Assembly (NCBI GenBank): GCA_951217055.1
Contig: OX578276.1
Coordinates: 67,662,144 to 67,726,143, forward strand
Direction of reading: 5' to 3'
Length of the DNA: 64,000 nt
Source: Gerris lacustris
Taxonomy: Eukaryota > Arthropoda > Insecta > Hemiptera > Gerridae
In this document: positions 39,601 to 48,816 of the stretch, in pieces
How the letters are laid out: every line of letters begins with the position of its first letter
Position numbering within the stretch: position 1 is the stretch's first letter
Made by a program: the position numbers and the translations under genes
The notes under the pieces: generated by a model
Told to the model about the DNA's origin: nothing
Databases searched by the model: none
The model's input: the letters and a program-made list of their open reading frames with translations, nothing else

Positions 39601-41187
39601 ATGCATTGTTGTAAGTGAAATAACCGTTATTAAAGCAGAGTCGTATGGTTTAGTTGAGTATTCCACTTGTCATTGATGTTATCAACTGGGATGTTGGTGA
39701 AAAGAGAAGGTACATCAAGGGAAACGAGAATATGTTCATCAGGGACAATAATTGGACAGATTTTAGATTTGAAATCAAATTAATCTTTATACATTTGGTC
39801 AGATATGGTGTGTAATAAATTAGTAATATAATTATAATATTAATAATTATAATTTATGTGGAAGAGTTTACATATGAGTGGATTATTGGGTTTGTGAGTT
39901 TTGACTAGTCTGTAAATTTTAGGTGTAGACGGAGCATTATTTCTGAGTTTACATCTTTTCTTCTTATCAATATATTTACATTTCAGGAGGGATATTATAA
40001 GGGTGTTAGTTTTTTTGTTAATAGTATTCATTGGATCATGTTTTAGTTTTGTATAGGTTGTGACATCGGAGACTAGTAAATCCATTTTATGGTCATATTC
40101 TTACTTATTAATGGCAACGGTTTGTTTTGATTGACCAGAAGAAGTTATTAAAATATTTGGCTTCTTGTAAGATTTTTTTGCAGTTATAAAAGTTTTATTT
40201 AAATATATGTCTGTTTCTGCAGCATAATTGTTCCTATCATTTTGGCATTGATGAGATGATTGGTAATAAAGTTAAGGCATTGAGCTCTTTTAAATAGTTG
40301 TTAACAACTTCAATGTCAGAAATGAGTTTGGGTATAGGTAGATGATTTTTAGGAAAAGGGCATTTTGGTCCCTAGAGATAAAATTTTAATTAGTAACTTT
40401 GCTGTCAACCTGATTATTGAAGGGATGTGTGGAATCTAGGAGTGCAGTGATGCATTTAAAGTTTTGTTGAATGTGCCTGGGCGTGATGTTGTGTTGCTGG
40501 AATTAGAGTAGAAAGATCTTTTCATTGCGTTTGGCTGACAGATTCTTCTTAAGTGTTGCATGTTGCATAGCGTTTCATTTTGGACAAAGTGTGAATTCCA
40601 TATTGTGTGGTGGTGTCATCGTAGAAGCCCATAGTGTTGAAAGAAGGAAAAATTAGCCGATATTATAAGATATGAATTAGCAACCGTTAAAATAATTAAT
40701 TAGAATTGAATTAGTGAGGTACGGTTTAATATAAGTTAATCTTCTCATACATAATTCAATTTGGATTTTTGCCTAAATTCTAGGGCCAGCATCACACCAG
40801 CCCTCTTTATGTGTGCTTTATCATCCTTATTAAATTATTTTATATTATTTTGTTGTTACAGCTTCTCCCAGTTCTGCTCGAACTTTGTCAGAATGTGGTG
40901 AAAACAGTGAGTTAGCTTCTTCTCCTGTTGGTGATGATGAATCTTCTGAAGTGAATCAAGTTTTACTATATGCCTTGAAACGTCTTACTGGTCCCTTAGA
41001 AGAGGGAGCTCCACCTCCTGTATGTTCCCTGCAAATCTATTACGGCCTAGGCCGATGTCGTCCTCAAGTTTTGCACCAGGCTGTTGAATGTCTAGCCGGC
41101 AAGTTCCTCTGTGCTACCACTTTGATACCAGTAGTCAGTCTTAATCATCCGGCCACGTTCCTTTCCATATGCTCTGTTAGACATTGA
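21186..41187 (+). CDS. DPH6: Diphthine-ammonia ligase with RidA-like C-terminus, 13 exons, 706 aa
   Basis: The enzyme amidates diphthine on eEF2 using ATP and ammonium, the last step of diphthamide synthesis in the cytosol. The coding join is 21186-21300, 23769-23953, 29635-29708, 29841-30024, 31535-31626, 33460-33550, 33887-34060, 34195-34354, 34586-34866, 34988-35158, 35607-35772, 38775-38876 and 40862-41187. It totals 2121 bases with stop, continuous in phase. The N-terminal PP-loop SGGKDS is at residues 8-13 and the family motif [17 protein letters not shown] at about 195-211. A Glu/Asp-rich linker (about 248-345) leads to two RidA/YjgF-like stretches: [18 protein letters not shown] (about 368-385), then [15 protein letters not shown] (438-452) with VAGQIGL. 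This fused form is known from yeast and insects; human DPH6 lacks it. Whether the RidA part is catalytic is not known from the sequence. Confidence 0.96.
21301..23768. other. DPH6 intron 1
   Basis: This 2.5 kb intron is AT-rich with no recognised element. A slightly GC-richer patch near 22800-22930 could not be assigned. Confidence 0.7.
23769..23953 (+). CDS. DPH6: DPH6 exon 2
   Basis: This exon encodes [20 protein letters not shown], then [11 protein letters not shown] and [15 protein letters not shown]. The [10 protein letters not shown] and PLFRQ motifs are hallmarks of the DUF71/ATP_bind_4 family. TTTTTTAG acceptor, GTGTGT donor, phase 0. Confidence 0.95.
24264..25629 (+). mobile_element. 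Jockey-like LINE, 5'-truncated ORF2
   Basis: The frame can be read upstream of the first ATG (24332) as [20 protein letters not shown], so the methionine is internal and the copy is 5'-truncated within RT. The text continues with [40 protein letters not shown] and the catalytic FADD (about 24771-24782), then the thumb ([15 protein letters not shown]) and a C-terminal tail ending at TGA 25468. RT is uninterrupted, with a Glu where most LINEs have Asp (FLDEAQAFD rather than FLDVXKAFD). A 3' UTR ends in A-rich sequence at 25610-25629. Class follows from motifs; the clade is inferred. Confidence 0.88.
26176..27013. mobile_element. pogo/Tigger-like MITE, 838 bp
   Basis: Ends CAGTAGAGTCTCGCTAATCC and, inverted, CAGTAGAGTCTCGCTTATCC are flanked by TA at 26174-26175 and 27014-27015. 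Sub-terminal GTCCGGATTAAACGG words recur at both ends. The terminal sequence is typical of pogo/Tigger elements. No transposase can be read, so it is non-autonomous. Confidence 0.88.
27895..28420. repeat. Dispersed repeat, unclassified
   Basis: This GC-richer block in DPH6 intron 2 includes a hairpin GGGGGCACGGTAGTGCCCCC (27992-28011) followed by CGCCAAGTCGAGCAC. A CACTGACTGACTCACTCA stretch and TCCTAGAAACTTGAAATTTT follow. This looks like an interspersed family, but no ends or proteins are visible. Confidence 0.5.
28702..29407. mobile_element. Outer MITE, interrupted by another MITE
   Basis: CCCAACAAAAACACTAGTGT on the left is mirrored by the right end. Further in, ATAAGCCAAGTCT, TTAGCCAAG, GTCTAATTTATCCAGTGCAA and TTCCCAAATCACTCTAC also pair, giving arms of about 180 bp once the insert at 28831-29022 is removed. 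Without it the element is about 510 bp. Confidence 0.85.
28831..29022. mobile_element. Inner MITE nested in the outer one
   Basis: TTTTCCTAGACGCGACTC at the left pairs with GAGTCGCGTCTAGGAAAA at the right, with GCGACAGTCG and ATCGCTGAGTGAC words inside. The uninterrupted right arm of the outer element shows the empty site, and TAAA is duplicated (28827-28830 and 29023-29026). Confidence 0.85.
29635..29708 (+). CDS. DPH6: DPH6 exon 3
   Basis: This exon encodes [20 protein letters not shown] then RVEN. The GAVLSDYQR motif is conserved in DPH6. It is 74 bases with a GTAGGT donor after two bases of the next codon. Confidence 0.94.
29841..30024 (+). CDS. DPH6: DPH6 exon 4
   Basis: This exon encodes [20 protein letters not shown] through [15 protein letters not shown] and [25 protein letters not shown] is the family signature. 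TTTCAG acceptor, GTAATT donor, phase 0. Confidence 0.96.
30602..30678. repeat. (TA)n microsatellite
   Basis: A pure TA dinucleotide run of about 77 bases in DPH6 intron 4. Confidence 0.95.
30758..31175. mobile_element. MITE with about 40 bp inverted ends
   Basis: TATTGGAATAAATGTGGTTG at the left is mirrored by CAACCACATTTATTCCAATA at the right, and the match continues through CTTAGCTTGTCA. It lies in DPH6 intron 4 and has no coding capacity. Confidence 0.75.
31535..31626 (+). CDS. DPH6: DPH6 exon 5
   Basis: This exon encodes [20 protein letters not shown] then [18 protein letters not shown] is the conserved substrate-loop motif. Acceptor TTTTCAG, donor GTAATA, two bases left over. Confidence 0.95.
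31822..32029. mobile_element. Fold-back MITE (AGATCTTCYGG family), copy 1
   Basis: AAATAAATCTAGATCTTCTG pairs with the right end GGAAGATCTAGATTTATTTG. Pairing continues through GAGATATTATGAAT, ACCGATTAAAG and TTCTCAAGG over nearly the whole 208 bp. It lies in DPH6 intron 5. Confidence 0.8.
32645..33269. mobile_element. pogo-like MITE, 625 bp
   Basis: Ends CAATGAAATACGTTTAACAC and, inverted, CAGTAAAAATTGTTTAACAC are flanked by TA (32643-32644 and 33270-33271). GTTTAACACGAAA words repeat inside. A second, inverted fragment of the same family lies near 52950-53190. It lies in DPH6 intron 5. Confidence 0.75.
33460..33550 (+). CDS. DPH6: DPH6 exon 6
   Basis: This exon encodes [20 protein letters not shown] and [11 protein letters not shown], the last strand of the ATPase domain. 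Too short to be obvious alone, it is fixed by phase (1 base in, 0 out), by the TTACAG acceptor and the GTAAGT donor. Confidence 0.9.
33887..34060 (+). CDS. DPH6: DPH6 exon 7 (acidic linker)
   Basis: This exon encodes [20 protein letters not shown] and then an acidic stretch [20 protein letters not shown]. The first of two possible AG acceptors is used, because the second gives the wrong frame. Donor GTAAGT. The linker is likely variable between species. Confidence 0.85.
34195..34354 (+). CDS. DPH6: DPH6 exon 8
   Basis: This exon encodes [20 protein letters not shown] and [13 protein letters not shown], continuing to ITKMK. GW.W..GI leads into the first RidA-like region. TCTCAG acceptor, GTAATA donor, phase 1. 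Confidence 0.9.
34586..34866 (+). CDS. DPH6: DPH6 exon 9 (first RidA-like region)
   Basis: This exon encodes [20 protein letters not shown] and [16 protein letters not shown], then [11 protein letters not shown] and finally [25 protein letters not shown] and IGPYSQAI are RidA/YjgF family patterns. Donor GTATGC, phase 0. Confidence 0.95.
34988..35158 (+). CDS. DPH6: DPH6 exon 10 (second RidA-like region)
   Basis: This exon encodes [20 protein letters not shown] and [20 protein letters not shown], ending [16 protein letters not shown].....GG...Q...AL is the RidA core. TCCAG acceptor, GTAAAT donor, phase 0. Confidence 0.95.
35607..35772 (+). CDS. DPH6: DPH6 exon 11
   Basis: This exon encodes [20 protein letters not shown] then [20 protein letters not shown] and GNNRFQ. 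LPR...VE is a common end of RidA-like modules. TATTAG acceptor, GTAAGT donor after one base of the next codon. Confidence 0.93.
35853..36225. mobile_element. Possible pogo-like MITE, degraded
   Basis: AGTAAAACCCTGCTTAATGC on the left resembles the right end, which inverted reads AGTAATACCCCGCTCAGTGC. Similarity fades after about 35 bases and the flanking TA is not clear. It lies in DPH6 intron 11. Confidence 0.45.
36951..37200. mobile_element. Fold-back MITE (AGATCTTCYGG family), copy 2
   Basis: TAGGTCTTCTGGTGGTGACC pairs with the right GGTCACCACTAGAAGACCTA. Pairing continues through GTCATAATGGATAAAGGTTC, TGAAATTTCACCT and TTCAAGAC. Inner text with GTTGCTTTGT and CAAAGCAACTG forms a second small stem. 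It lies in DPH6 intron 11. Confidence 0.8.
37768..37889. mobile_element. hAT-type MITE, 122 bp
   Basis: Ends CAGTGGTTCTTAACC and, inverted, the same 15 bases are flanked by the 8 bp duplication GCCTAGAG / ACCTAGAG (7 of 8). The centre is C/G-rich. This terminal sequence is widespread among hAT MITEs. It lies in DPH6 intron 11. Confidence 0.9.
38262..38705 (+). repeat. Dispersed repeat family C, copy 1
   Basis: Shares ordered text with 51180-51655 (same orientation) and with 47560-47890 (inverted): GTTGTCCAACGAACTC, TGGGCATTGGTAAAATGA, GTCATC..TTACTCAAGTTAT and TAAGGAACTTTGTTCC. The class is unknown. The open frame at 38480-38665 lies in it and is not a gene. Confidence 0.75.
38775..38876 (+). 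CDS. DPH6: DPH6 exon 12
   Basis: This exon encodes [20 protein letters not shown] then [13 protein letters not shown]. It is a short exon between two large repeat-bearing introns. Its phase (1 in, 1 out), TTTTAG acceptor and GTAATT donor agree with both neighbours. Confidence 0.9.
39060..40610 (-). mobile_element. Penelope-like retroelement RT relic (antisense)
   Basis: On the minus strand, across frameshifts, one reads [32 protein letters not shown] then [46 protein letters not shown] and [12 protein letters not shown]-terminal part [14 protein letters not shown] and [10 protein letters not shown] follows. The order [13 protein letters not shown] / [12 protein letters not shown] / GTAMGSP / YVDD is that of Penelope-like RT. 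A GIY-YIG endonuclease was not seen. Stops and shifts make it inactive. It lies in DPH6 intron 12, opposite to the gene. Confidence 0.85.
40862..41187 (+). CDS. DPH6: DPH6 exon 13 (stop codon)
   Basis: This exon encodes [42 protein letters not shown] and [13 protein letters not shown], then TGA. LQIYYGL is a strand typical of the last RidA-like module. GTTACAG acceptor. The 3' UTR follows. Confidence 0.94.
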
Positions 41188-43840
41188 GTATCACTATTCC
41201 AAGACTTGCTCTCACTCTCTCTTTGGGAAAGAAAACTATGGATATTGTTTTTGTTATATATATTATTTTTTATTTTATTATTATTTATTTATTTTTTTTT
41301 TTACGAGTGTCCTCTTAGTTTAATTAAATTGTTTGTTAGAAGCTCTATATGAATTTGATTTTTTTTTTTTTTTTTTTGGCCTGGGAGGTTAGTCCAGAAA
41401 TAAGCAATGTAAAGAAAATACTGTTAATATTAAAATAAATAAAATTTAAAATGTTTTAATTTTCTTTATATTAATGCATTATGTATAACTTTGTAGGGTA
41501 TGATTTAAAGGAATGTTATATTGAAAATTGTATTTATAAAAATTGTTTGCTGAAATTGAATTTGATTTTATTATTTCATGTATTTCAATATTATTGTTTA
41601 AATTTGTTTTATAATATAAATGCAATGTATAATAAAATTATTAATGTAATTGAAAGGTGATATTTTACAGGAATTGAAGAATGATAAATTTTGACTAGTA
41701 AACAAATTTTAAATAAATGTTGTTTGACCTTTTTAATTGACTTATCTTATTAAAGGTGAACATTTTTCTTATAAAAATCTTCGTGACTGATTTTAGAGTT
41801 GCGATTCAAAACTGGTTTTATTTTCTATCATATTTTTTACATCTTTAATTTTGCAATTCCTTGAAGAGAAAGGATAATTATTTTTCAATATTTTATGCAT
41901 GGCTCTTGTTTAAAAAATATTTATTTGAATGAAAATTTTATTGTATTAATGTTTAATAATTGGTTTTTCAATAGGACATTTTTAAATTTCTTTTACTAAA
42001 ATATTATTTAAATAGACTTATTATTTGTAGAAGTTTACAGTTATTATTTATCCCGCAGCTTGATGCATTCTAGGTCTCTTTACATTGGCAACCTCCTATT
42101 ATTAGCTCAAGAGGACTCGTGAATATTTTTTTGTCTAGCTTGAATTATTGATTATAATTTTTTTTCTTTTATTCAGGTGGTCGTTGTTATTGTTGTCATT
42201 TTATTGTAAGTTACCTTTGAAAACAAGTGATTTTGGGAAATTATTAATTTATTTAGTTCATTTACTAAGTTCAGTTTTTTTTCTACATTTTTATTTATTT
42301 AAAAAAAAAACAACCATAAATGGTGTTGCCATATTAAAATTAAGTACATTATTTATACTCGCCTTATTGCTCTTGTTAATTATACCTCATTAAAAACCTT
42401 TGTAGTAATTATTTAATCATTATATATATACATGTAAATTAACTAAATGAAAGAAGAAGTAAAAGACCAGAAATATTATATTGGTTTTGTTATAAAATGA
42501 TATTCTTATATAGGAGGGTACAAATACCGTACACAGAAAGTTAAATATAATTACTACAAAAATATCATAATGTGAAAAAAAATACTAAAAGCATTTTAAA
42601 AAGTAGATAATAAATGATCATCGAATGTTAAATGTTATGAATTACATTATTTATATAGATATTATCTTATTATGTATTTCCCATACATTTGTATACATGT
42701 ATTTTTTTTTTATTTTTTTTAATTTGTTAATGACTGAAAAATAGTTGCATTATAGTTTGTTAATTGAATCAAATTATTATTCATTATGGTTTCTTTTATG
42801 TATGTAACTTCAATGGATATTCCTTATGCTTATTTTTGTGTAAAAATGAGAGATTATAAAGACACTTTGCACAGCAGATCTAAGTTTAAGAATTTTATAT
42901 GTTAAGAATAGAAAAGAAATAACATATTTGTGCCTTTAGCTGAATATTTTCAGTTTCCATATACTGTTTGATAAAATCATAGAGTTAGGAGGGTTAAAGA
43001 GAGATTACGACACTCAACACATCCAATTTGTTGATCCCTGGGGACTTAAATAAATTGGAATTCTCCCAAACTTGATAATTGTGGATATTGATTTGAAAAT
43101 AATAAACTGAGTTGTGGGAGTGAAATTTATATTTTATTAAATTACTTTAAAAATGTTTAAGCTTTAATCGTCCCTGGTAATTTTCAGATCCCCTGAGTGA
43201 AATCTTTGATCTAATAAAATATTTAATCTCTAAGAGGCCAGCCTTTTCCAATTTAATTTCTTTAAAAGTGGACTGTTAGAGATGTATATCTTTTTTGTGT
43301 TTACTTATTGGCCGTAAAACAGGAGTTAACCTAAATGTAACCACGTCTACCTTGCGTCTAGAAAAAGAGTTTGTTTTAGTTACTTTATCAAAATTAAATT
43401 TTAATTTCTTAATTTTATAAGCAAATCTTAAAGTATGTTCTTAACTAAAAAAATGTTTATTGACTGCCCTGTGAATGTTTGTTATTCCCAGTACCTCAAA
43501 TATCCCTCGTTGAGCTATGATGTTATTCTTACCACGTGGTATACCTAGTTTGATACTTTAAAATTTAAAAGATTGATTCTGGGAAGAAAAGCAAACTTAA
43601 TTTAATTATTACTATTTGAAAGTAAATGAAAAAAATATTTGATACCAATATTTTATGACTTATCATTTGTCCCACATGATACAGTTCCGTGCAAAAAAAA
43701 AACCTTTTGGATTAGAAAAACATGTGATCTAACACTTTTGCCAATAATAATGGTGTCTTGACTTTGGTCACATTTTGGTTAGAGTATTGCTACTATCCCA
43801 GGAATAATGACTGAGAACTACACCAGCTTTATAAGGATCC
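41188..43840. other. DPH6 3' UTR and AT-rich intergenic DNA
   Basis: After the DPH6 stop the sequence is strongly AT-rich with T- and A-runs. I find no gene, inverted repeat or recognisable element. The UTR end is not determined. Confidence 0.6.
41434..41439 (+). terminator. Candidate polyadenylation signal of DPH6
   Basis: AATAAA about 250 bases after the stop codon, with a second at 41438 overlapping it and another at 41631-41636. AT-rich sequence makes chance hits likely, so the choice is uncertain. Confidence 0.45.
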
Positions 43841-43844
43841 CTGC

Positions 43845-44045
43845 ATCATCTTATTAGTTAAAAGCTCAAGGCTGGCTTCCTCGAAAGAATGTATGAAATA
43901 CATAAAGAACTTCTGACATAGACTTCAAGGGACATCTCAAAGTTTGTCCTAGAAAAGGGCAGATAGATAATGTTTAGGAAGACCCGAGAAGCTAGGGGAG
44001 TGAAAGTGAAAACTGTTAGATCAAGATGGAATGAAGATTAACTGA
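43845..44045 (+). mobile_element. LINE ORF2 C-terminal remnant
   Basis: Across frameshifts one reads LERMYEIHKELLT and KTREARGVKVKTVRSRWNED. This resembles the GH.ERM ... GRPRKRW.ED pattern at the end of many non-LTR ORF2 proteins. An hAT MITE is inserted just after it. Identification is by pattern only. Confidence 0.4.
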
Positions 44046-44053
44046 GGAGGAGG

Positions 44054-44233
44054 CAGTGGCGTAACTATGGGCCCGCTGTGAGGAGGGGCCCGCTGTGAGG
44101 GGGCCCCCAAATCAACAACAAGGGGGGGCCCCAGTTCTAAACGCAAGGGTTTTTTTGCTCATCAATTTTGTTTGGTGAGGGGCCCCAAAAAAGTTCTTGC
44201 GGGGGGCCCCTCAATGCCCTAGCTACGCCACTG
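44054..44233. mobile_element. hAT-type MITE, 180 bp
   Basis: Ends CAGTGGCGTAACTA and, inverted, CAGTGGCGTAGCTA are flanked by a perfect 8 bp duplication GGAGGAGG (44046-44053 and 44234-44241). The inside is rich in GGGGCCCC. No coding capacity. Confidence 0.92.
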
Positions 44234-44662
44234 GGAGGAGGATAGGTTTCTGCAAAATTTGTAATGCTCAAAAGTTATTTACTTAGTTAAGTTATATGTT
44301 GATGAAATGTCTACATTCTTTTTACCTGTTGTGTAACAATGAAAATGTGACAAATAGACTATTTATAGATATTTTTTAAACATTTGATAACATTTAATTT
44401 AATTATAACATTTTAACGATCCTTGATGCTTTTTTGTTTAATTCTTCAAGTCCATGGGTTGTTGTACTTTTATTGTTTATCTCTTTTTAGTTTTGGAAAG
44501 TCTTTGTACGTATTTATATTTTTAGTCCATTTTGTTGTAATTTAGCAAATTGTTCTATAATAGATTAGTTTTATCTGAAAGTTAAAGTATTGTTTCTAAG
44601 AATATAGTGGAAATGGATAGACAGGTTTTAATAAACGTTAATATCTAATAAATTCTCTGGAA

Positions 44663-44695
<33 letters not shown>

Positions 44696-45289
44696 TGTAT
44701 TACTATTTGTTTATGGTTGTTTTGTAAATGCCAACTATTGTAACCAAGAACAACTTCATAAGTTGTGGGAGTCTCACTTAAGTACTTAAGTGGTATTATT
44801 TTTTAGTAAAATGTTATGCCCTAAATAAGAATTTCTATTGTTATTATTTATTTATTCTTCTCTACACAATTTGATTTAGTTTCAAAGTGAATCAAACTCA
44901 GAGTCAATCAAATTGATTTGTTTATTGTTATAACAGTATTGCATATGATTTTAGAAGTAGGTTTTGACTACTTCTTGTGGTATTAAATATTTACAACTGT
45001 GCCATGAAAATAAACTTATCAATTGCACACTTGAAAGTTTTATTCTGGATTTTTTTTTTTTTTTTTTTATTTTACTGAGAGTCCCCCCCCCCCTTATGAA
45101 GAGCAAAATCCTTGCACCCCATGCATTTATTATCTTTGTGTCAGTATTATGAGTATAGAATATATTTAAGTGTATGAGTAGTTTTGAAGAATGGTGGAAA
45201 GCAAGTATAAGCTAATAGTGTTGGTTTGAATATTATATTTAGGAGTGAACTGCTTCAATCCTTAGTGGGGTCACTTGATTTTTTACTGT

Positions 45290-45740
45290 CTCATATAAAG
45301 AGAAAGTATTGTGATGGCGCGAAAATTTGATTTTGAGATTTTGATGGATTTACACGTTTTGAGGTCCCCTGAGTCCAAAATAGTGGTTTTTTAAAAATGT
45401 CTGTCTGTCGTCTGTGCAGACGCCTGGAGCCTAAACTACTGGGCCGATTTTGACGAAATTTTGCATACATGTTCAGAAAAATCATACCCCGTGGCGAAAT
45501 CGAGAAATGAATTTTAGCTCTAATTTTAGGGGCGCTACCCCCCAAAAACTCTGAAAAAACATGAAAAAAATTATTTCTCGGAAACGGTTCCGACAATTTT
45601 GATTAAAAAAATTCTAAAATGTAGTCAATTTGAATACGAATCCAACGATATAAGCAGTTTTCCCGGGAAAAATCTAGTTCTTGAGAAATTAGCTTAAAAC
45701 GCGGACAGAGTGAGCCCGGGTTCGATTCCCCGCCCAAGTT
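45290..45740. repeat. Dispersed repeat, unclassified
   Basis: Unlike its AT-rich surroundings, this block has GCCTGGAGCCTAAACTACTG, TTTTGACGAAATTTTGCATA and GGGGCGCTACCCCCC. It ends in GGTTCGATTCCCCGCCC, a B-box-like word. It looks like a member of an interspersed family, but ends and class could not be set. Confidence 0.5.
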
Positions 45741-47559
45741 AAGTTATTTTTATGATAAATTTTGATGAAATGTTCAATAATATTTAAATGTACGTTTGAA
45801 AACTAATAAATGGAAACACTGGGCTAAGTAATTATAAACTCGTATATGAGAAAGTTTGTCTGAGTTGTCTCGGACCGGGTTATTTTCCTTCTTATTCTTA
45901 ATTGGTGTGTTTAACCTACATCAACTTACCCTCCCTTAAAATGATTTTAGGGATTCCCGGTTTTTATCTCTCCCACATTAAATTTAACCCTTAAAACATC
46001 GACATAGTTGAAATTTGCAAGTAAGGCAAGTTGCTTGTAGCATTGGAGTTACTATTTTGAATTCTTTTTACGGAATTTTCATCAAGTTAATCACACCTTA
46101 AGCTATTTAAAGTAAACACTTCTCAGACAAGCTTGTGCTTTTTGTAAACTATACTTAAATTAATGCCTGCTTCCAACCAAAAATGGTCATTACCTGTGCT
46201 TATAATACAGAAGATTAGAAGCAGAGGAGAAAAAATGAGTTCTATTAGTTAGTAGACTGAGTTGAAACTGTGTCAAGTTATCAAAAAAAACGTAAATTAT
46301 TTTAAATATAGAATGTTTCAAATTTTCAACTATATTTAACATACAGGCTGTTATTTTCTCATCCCAATATTTTCTTAGACATTATTATATCCATTTAATT
46401 TCATTTTTCCTTAGCAATAAATATGTCTAAATGCTGGCTTTGTAAAATGTAAAGTAGTATTTACACTTGATCTGATTTTCATCCAATTTTAGATTATATG
46501 GTAAATCAGAGGGATGCTTATATAATGTGATTTTGTTGTGGGATATTATTCTCTTTATCCTCGTGTTGGATTAGGTTGGAGCAAAATGGGAGCTTGCAAA
46601 TTAATTCTAGATGCTGGAGGAATAGTGTTTTATTCATAATTTTTATAATGATTATTATTACTAGTTATAATTTTTAACCTCATCCTAAGCATCTAAAAAT
46701 GTTTCAAGTATAATATCAAAAGTTTATTTCAATGTTTTTGTTCTTTTATTAATCTGATCAGGGGTGCTTCTAGGATCTGAGGGCCTATAGGCTGGACTTG
46801 TGGTGAGGGCCCCCTACTTAGTTTGGGCTTCTTATCCCCCCCCCCCCCCCAATTTCCTTTATAAAGACATTTTATAATAACTCAAAAGAAAAAACATTTG
46901 ATTTGGAGTAGAGAAATACGAGGTGTACATACATACATTCTAGAGGTCATTTACAACAAAAACCTGGTTTTGTTCAATTGCGTTTTTTTTTTTTTTTTTC
47001 TTTTAAATAATTAAAAAAACCCCGTACGTATATAAAGGGTGACCCGCGGTAAAATTTCATAATGAAACTGGAGGATTCCATGGGTAAAATGCAACAAAAA
47101 ATGTCGAGTAAGTGTATGCCCATTTCTTAATAATTCTCGAGATATCAATTTATTTCTTTTTTCAGATTTCATGAAAATTTCCAAAAAATGCATATCTCAA
47201 AACCAAATGAGATAGAGAATTTGGGCTAAGGAACAATTTTAATATTTTAAAGAGCATAAAAAAAAAAATCAGAATCACTGATTTATTTTCAAATTATCAG
47301 CTGCTAAGCATCTTTTAAGTCTTGTTACATTTGAAATTTTGGATTTTTTAAAATTTGACCATGAAATTCCAGAGCTTTCTACTCTTAATTAAGTTAAGGG
47401 ATGTTAAAAATGAGGTGTATTCAGGAAAAACTGAGGGGATTGTTGTACAGAGCTGGGAAGGGTATCATTAAGTAAAAATCATATTCTTTTCAAGGTTTCC
47501 TTGAAAGTTTTTTATCGTAAGGAGGGTAGTATTTGAGAATTTTAAGGATAAACATCCAA

Positions 47560-47890
47560 AAATTGTGTTCTTGGAACAGAGTTCCTTATACCGTGTTACA
47601 GCCTCTGGAGCCCGGGACTGAATCCGAAAAAAAAAACGACCGTCAAGGTTTTGTCAAAAACAACAATCGTCCCAAACCAACAATCACAAAATCGATCGAT
47701 GACAATAACTTAAGTAAATGATGACCGATTTAATTGAAATTTGGTACACATGTTCATTTTACTAATGCCCAGGACGAGTTCGTTGACAACGTTATCCGCC
47801 GAAGCATTTACGCACAACGCTCATCGCTATGAAGTGTTAAAGATCCTAAACGTTTAAAATATAAAAAACAATGTTTTTACCGATATCGTA
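47560..47890 (-). repeat. Dispersed repeat family C, copy 2 (inverted)
   Basis: Inverted relative to 38262-38705 and 51180-51655; readable words are GGAACAGAGTTCCTTATACC, CCCAGGACGAGTTCG and GACAACGTTATCCGCC. It contains no gene, although an open frame crosses it. Confidence 0.75.
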
Positions 47891-48816
47891 ACGATTTTGA
47901 CCCTGGAATGCTAATAGTAGTCAAATCGACGAGTACAGTTTGAACACCTTTTATGCTCGAATGCGATGATGATGGTACCCCATCCTTCTGCAGTGCTTGT
48001 ACTGGTTGGTAACACACCTGCTAGTGTAGAGGTAGAAGTCCTTTTGAGCATACACTTGTTTTCTGGTAATTCCTGTCAAAGCTACTTCAACGATTCGACT
48101 AACATTTAGTAATAAACATAGGTAATTAGTTGGTCGTCGGATGAGCCTATAGCCTGGGACAATTGGCCTAGGGGTAAGGGGCAATGGTGCTAGGGTAATT
48201 GGCCTTGGGCCAGAGACCAGTGGCCGGTAACCTGGGGCCTGGAGCATTTAGCAAAGGGCCTAGGGCATGGGACCTGGTGCATTAATAATGTTCACTTAAT
48301 TTCAGGTTATTCTGATGTTCCTACTAACTTTTTTGTCATCAAATGTTTGTATATCTCACTTAAAAGATTTAATAATGAGTTCTTAATAGTTTTCTCTTTA
48401 TAAAAGTGTAGTTTCAAAAAAAAAAAAAAAAAAAAAAAAATTCTGCATATGTTAGTCGAATTGATGAAGGTTTAGTAATACCAGCCATCAATAAAACTTC
48501 GTACACATCGTCTAAAGTACAATTGAAAAAGCATATAAAATTTCAACTTGATACAAGCAGAAGTGATATATTTTATAATATTTTAAATGGAGTAGTTTAA
48601 ATGGCCATAATGGGTTTATGACTCATTCTACTATAACCATCGTCTTTAACTATCAACTCATATGATTATGTTTTTTTCTCAATATTCAATACATATTTAT
48701 TGCAAGAACTCCGCTAAGTACAAACAGTCAGTTACTTTTAATTTTGTCTCTTTTCTAACTCCGCCATGTATAAAAGTTAGCAACGTATACTTAGCAATGG
48801 GATTTTTATAATTTAT

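Noticed and set aside
45705..45735. GGTTCGATTCC as a tRNA T-loop
   Set aside because: No acceptor stem, anticodon arm or A-box can be formed around it.
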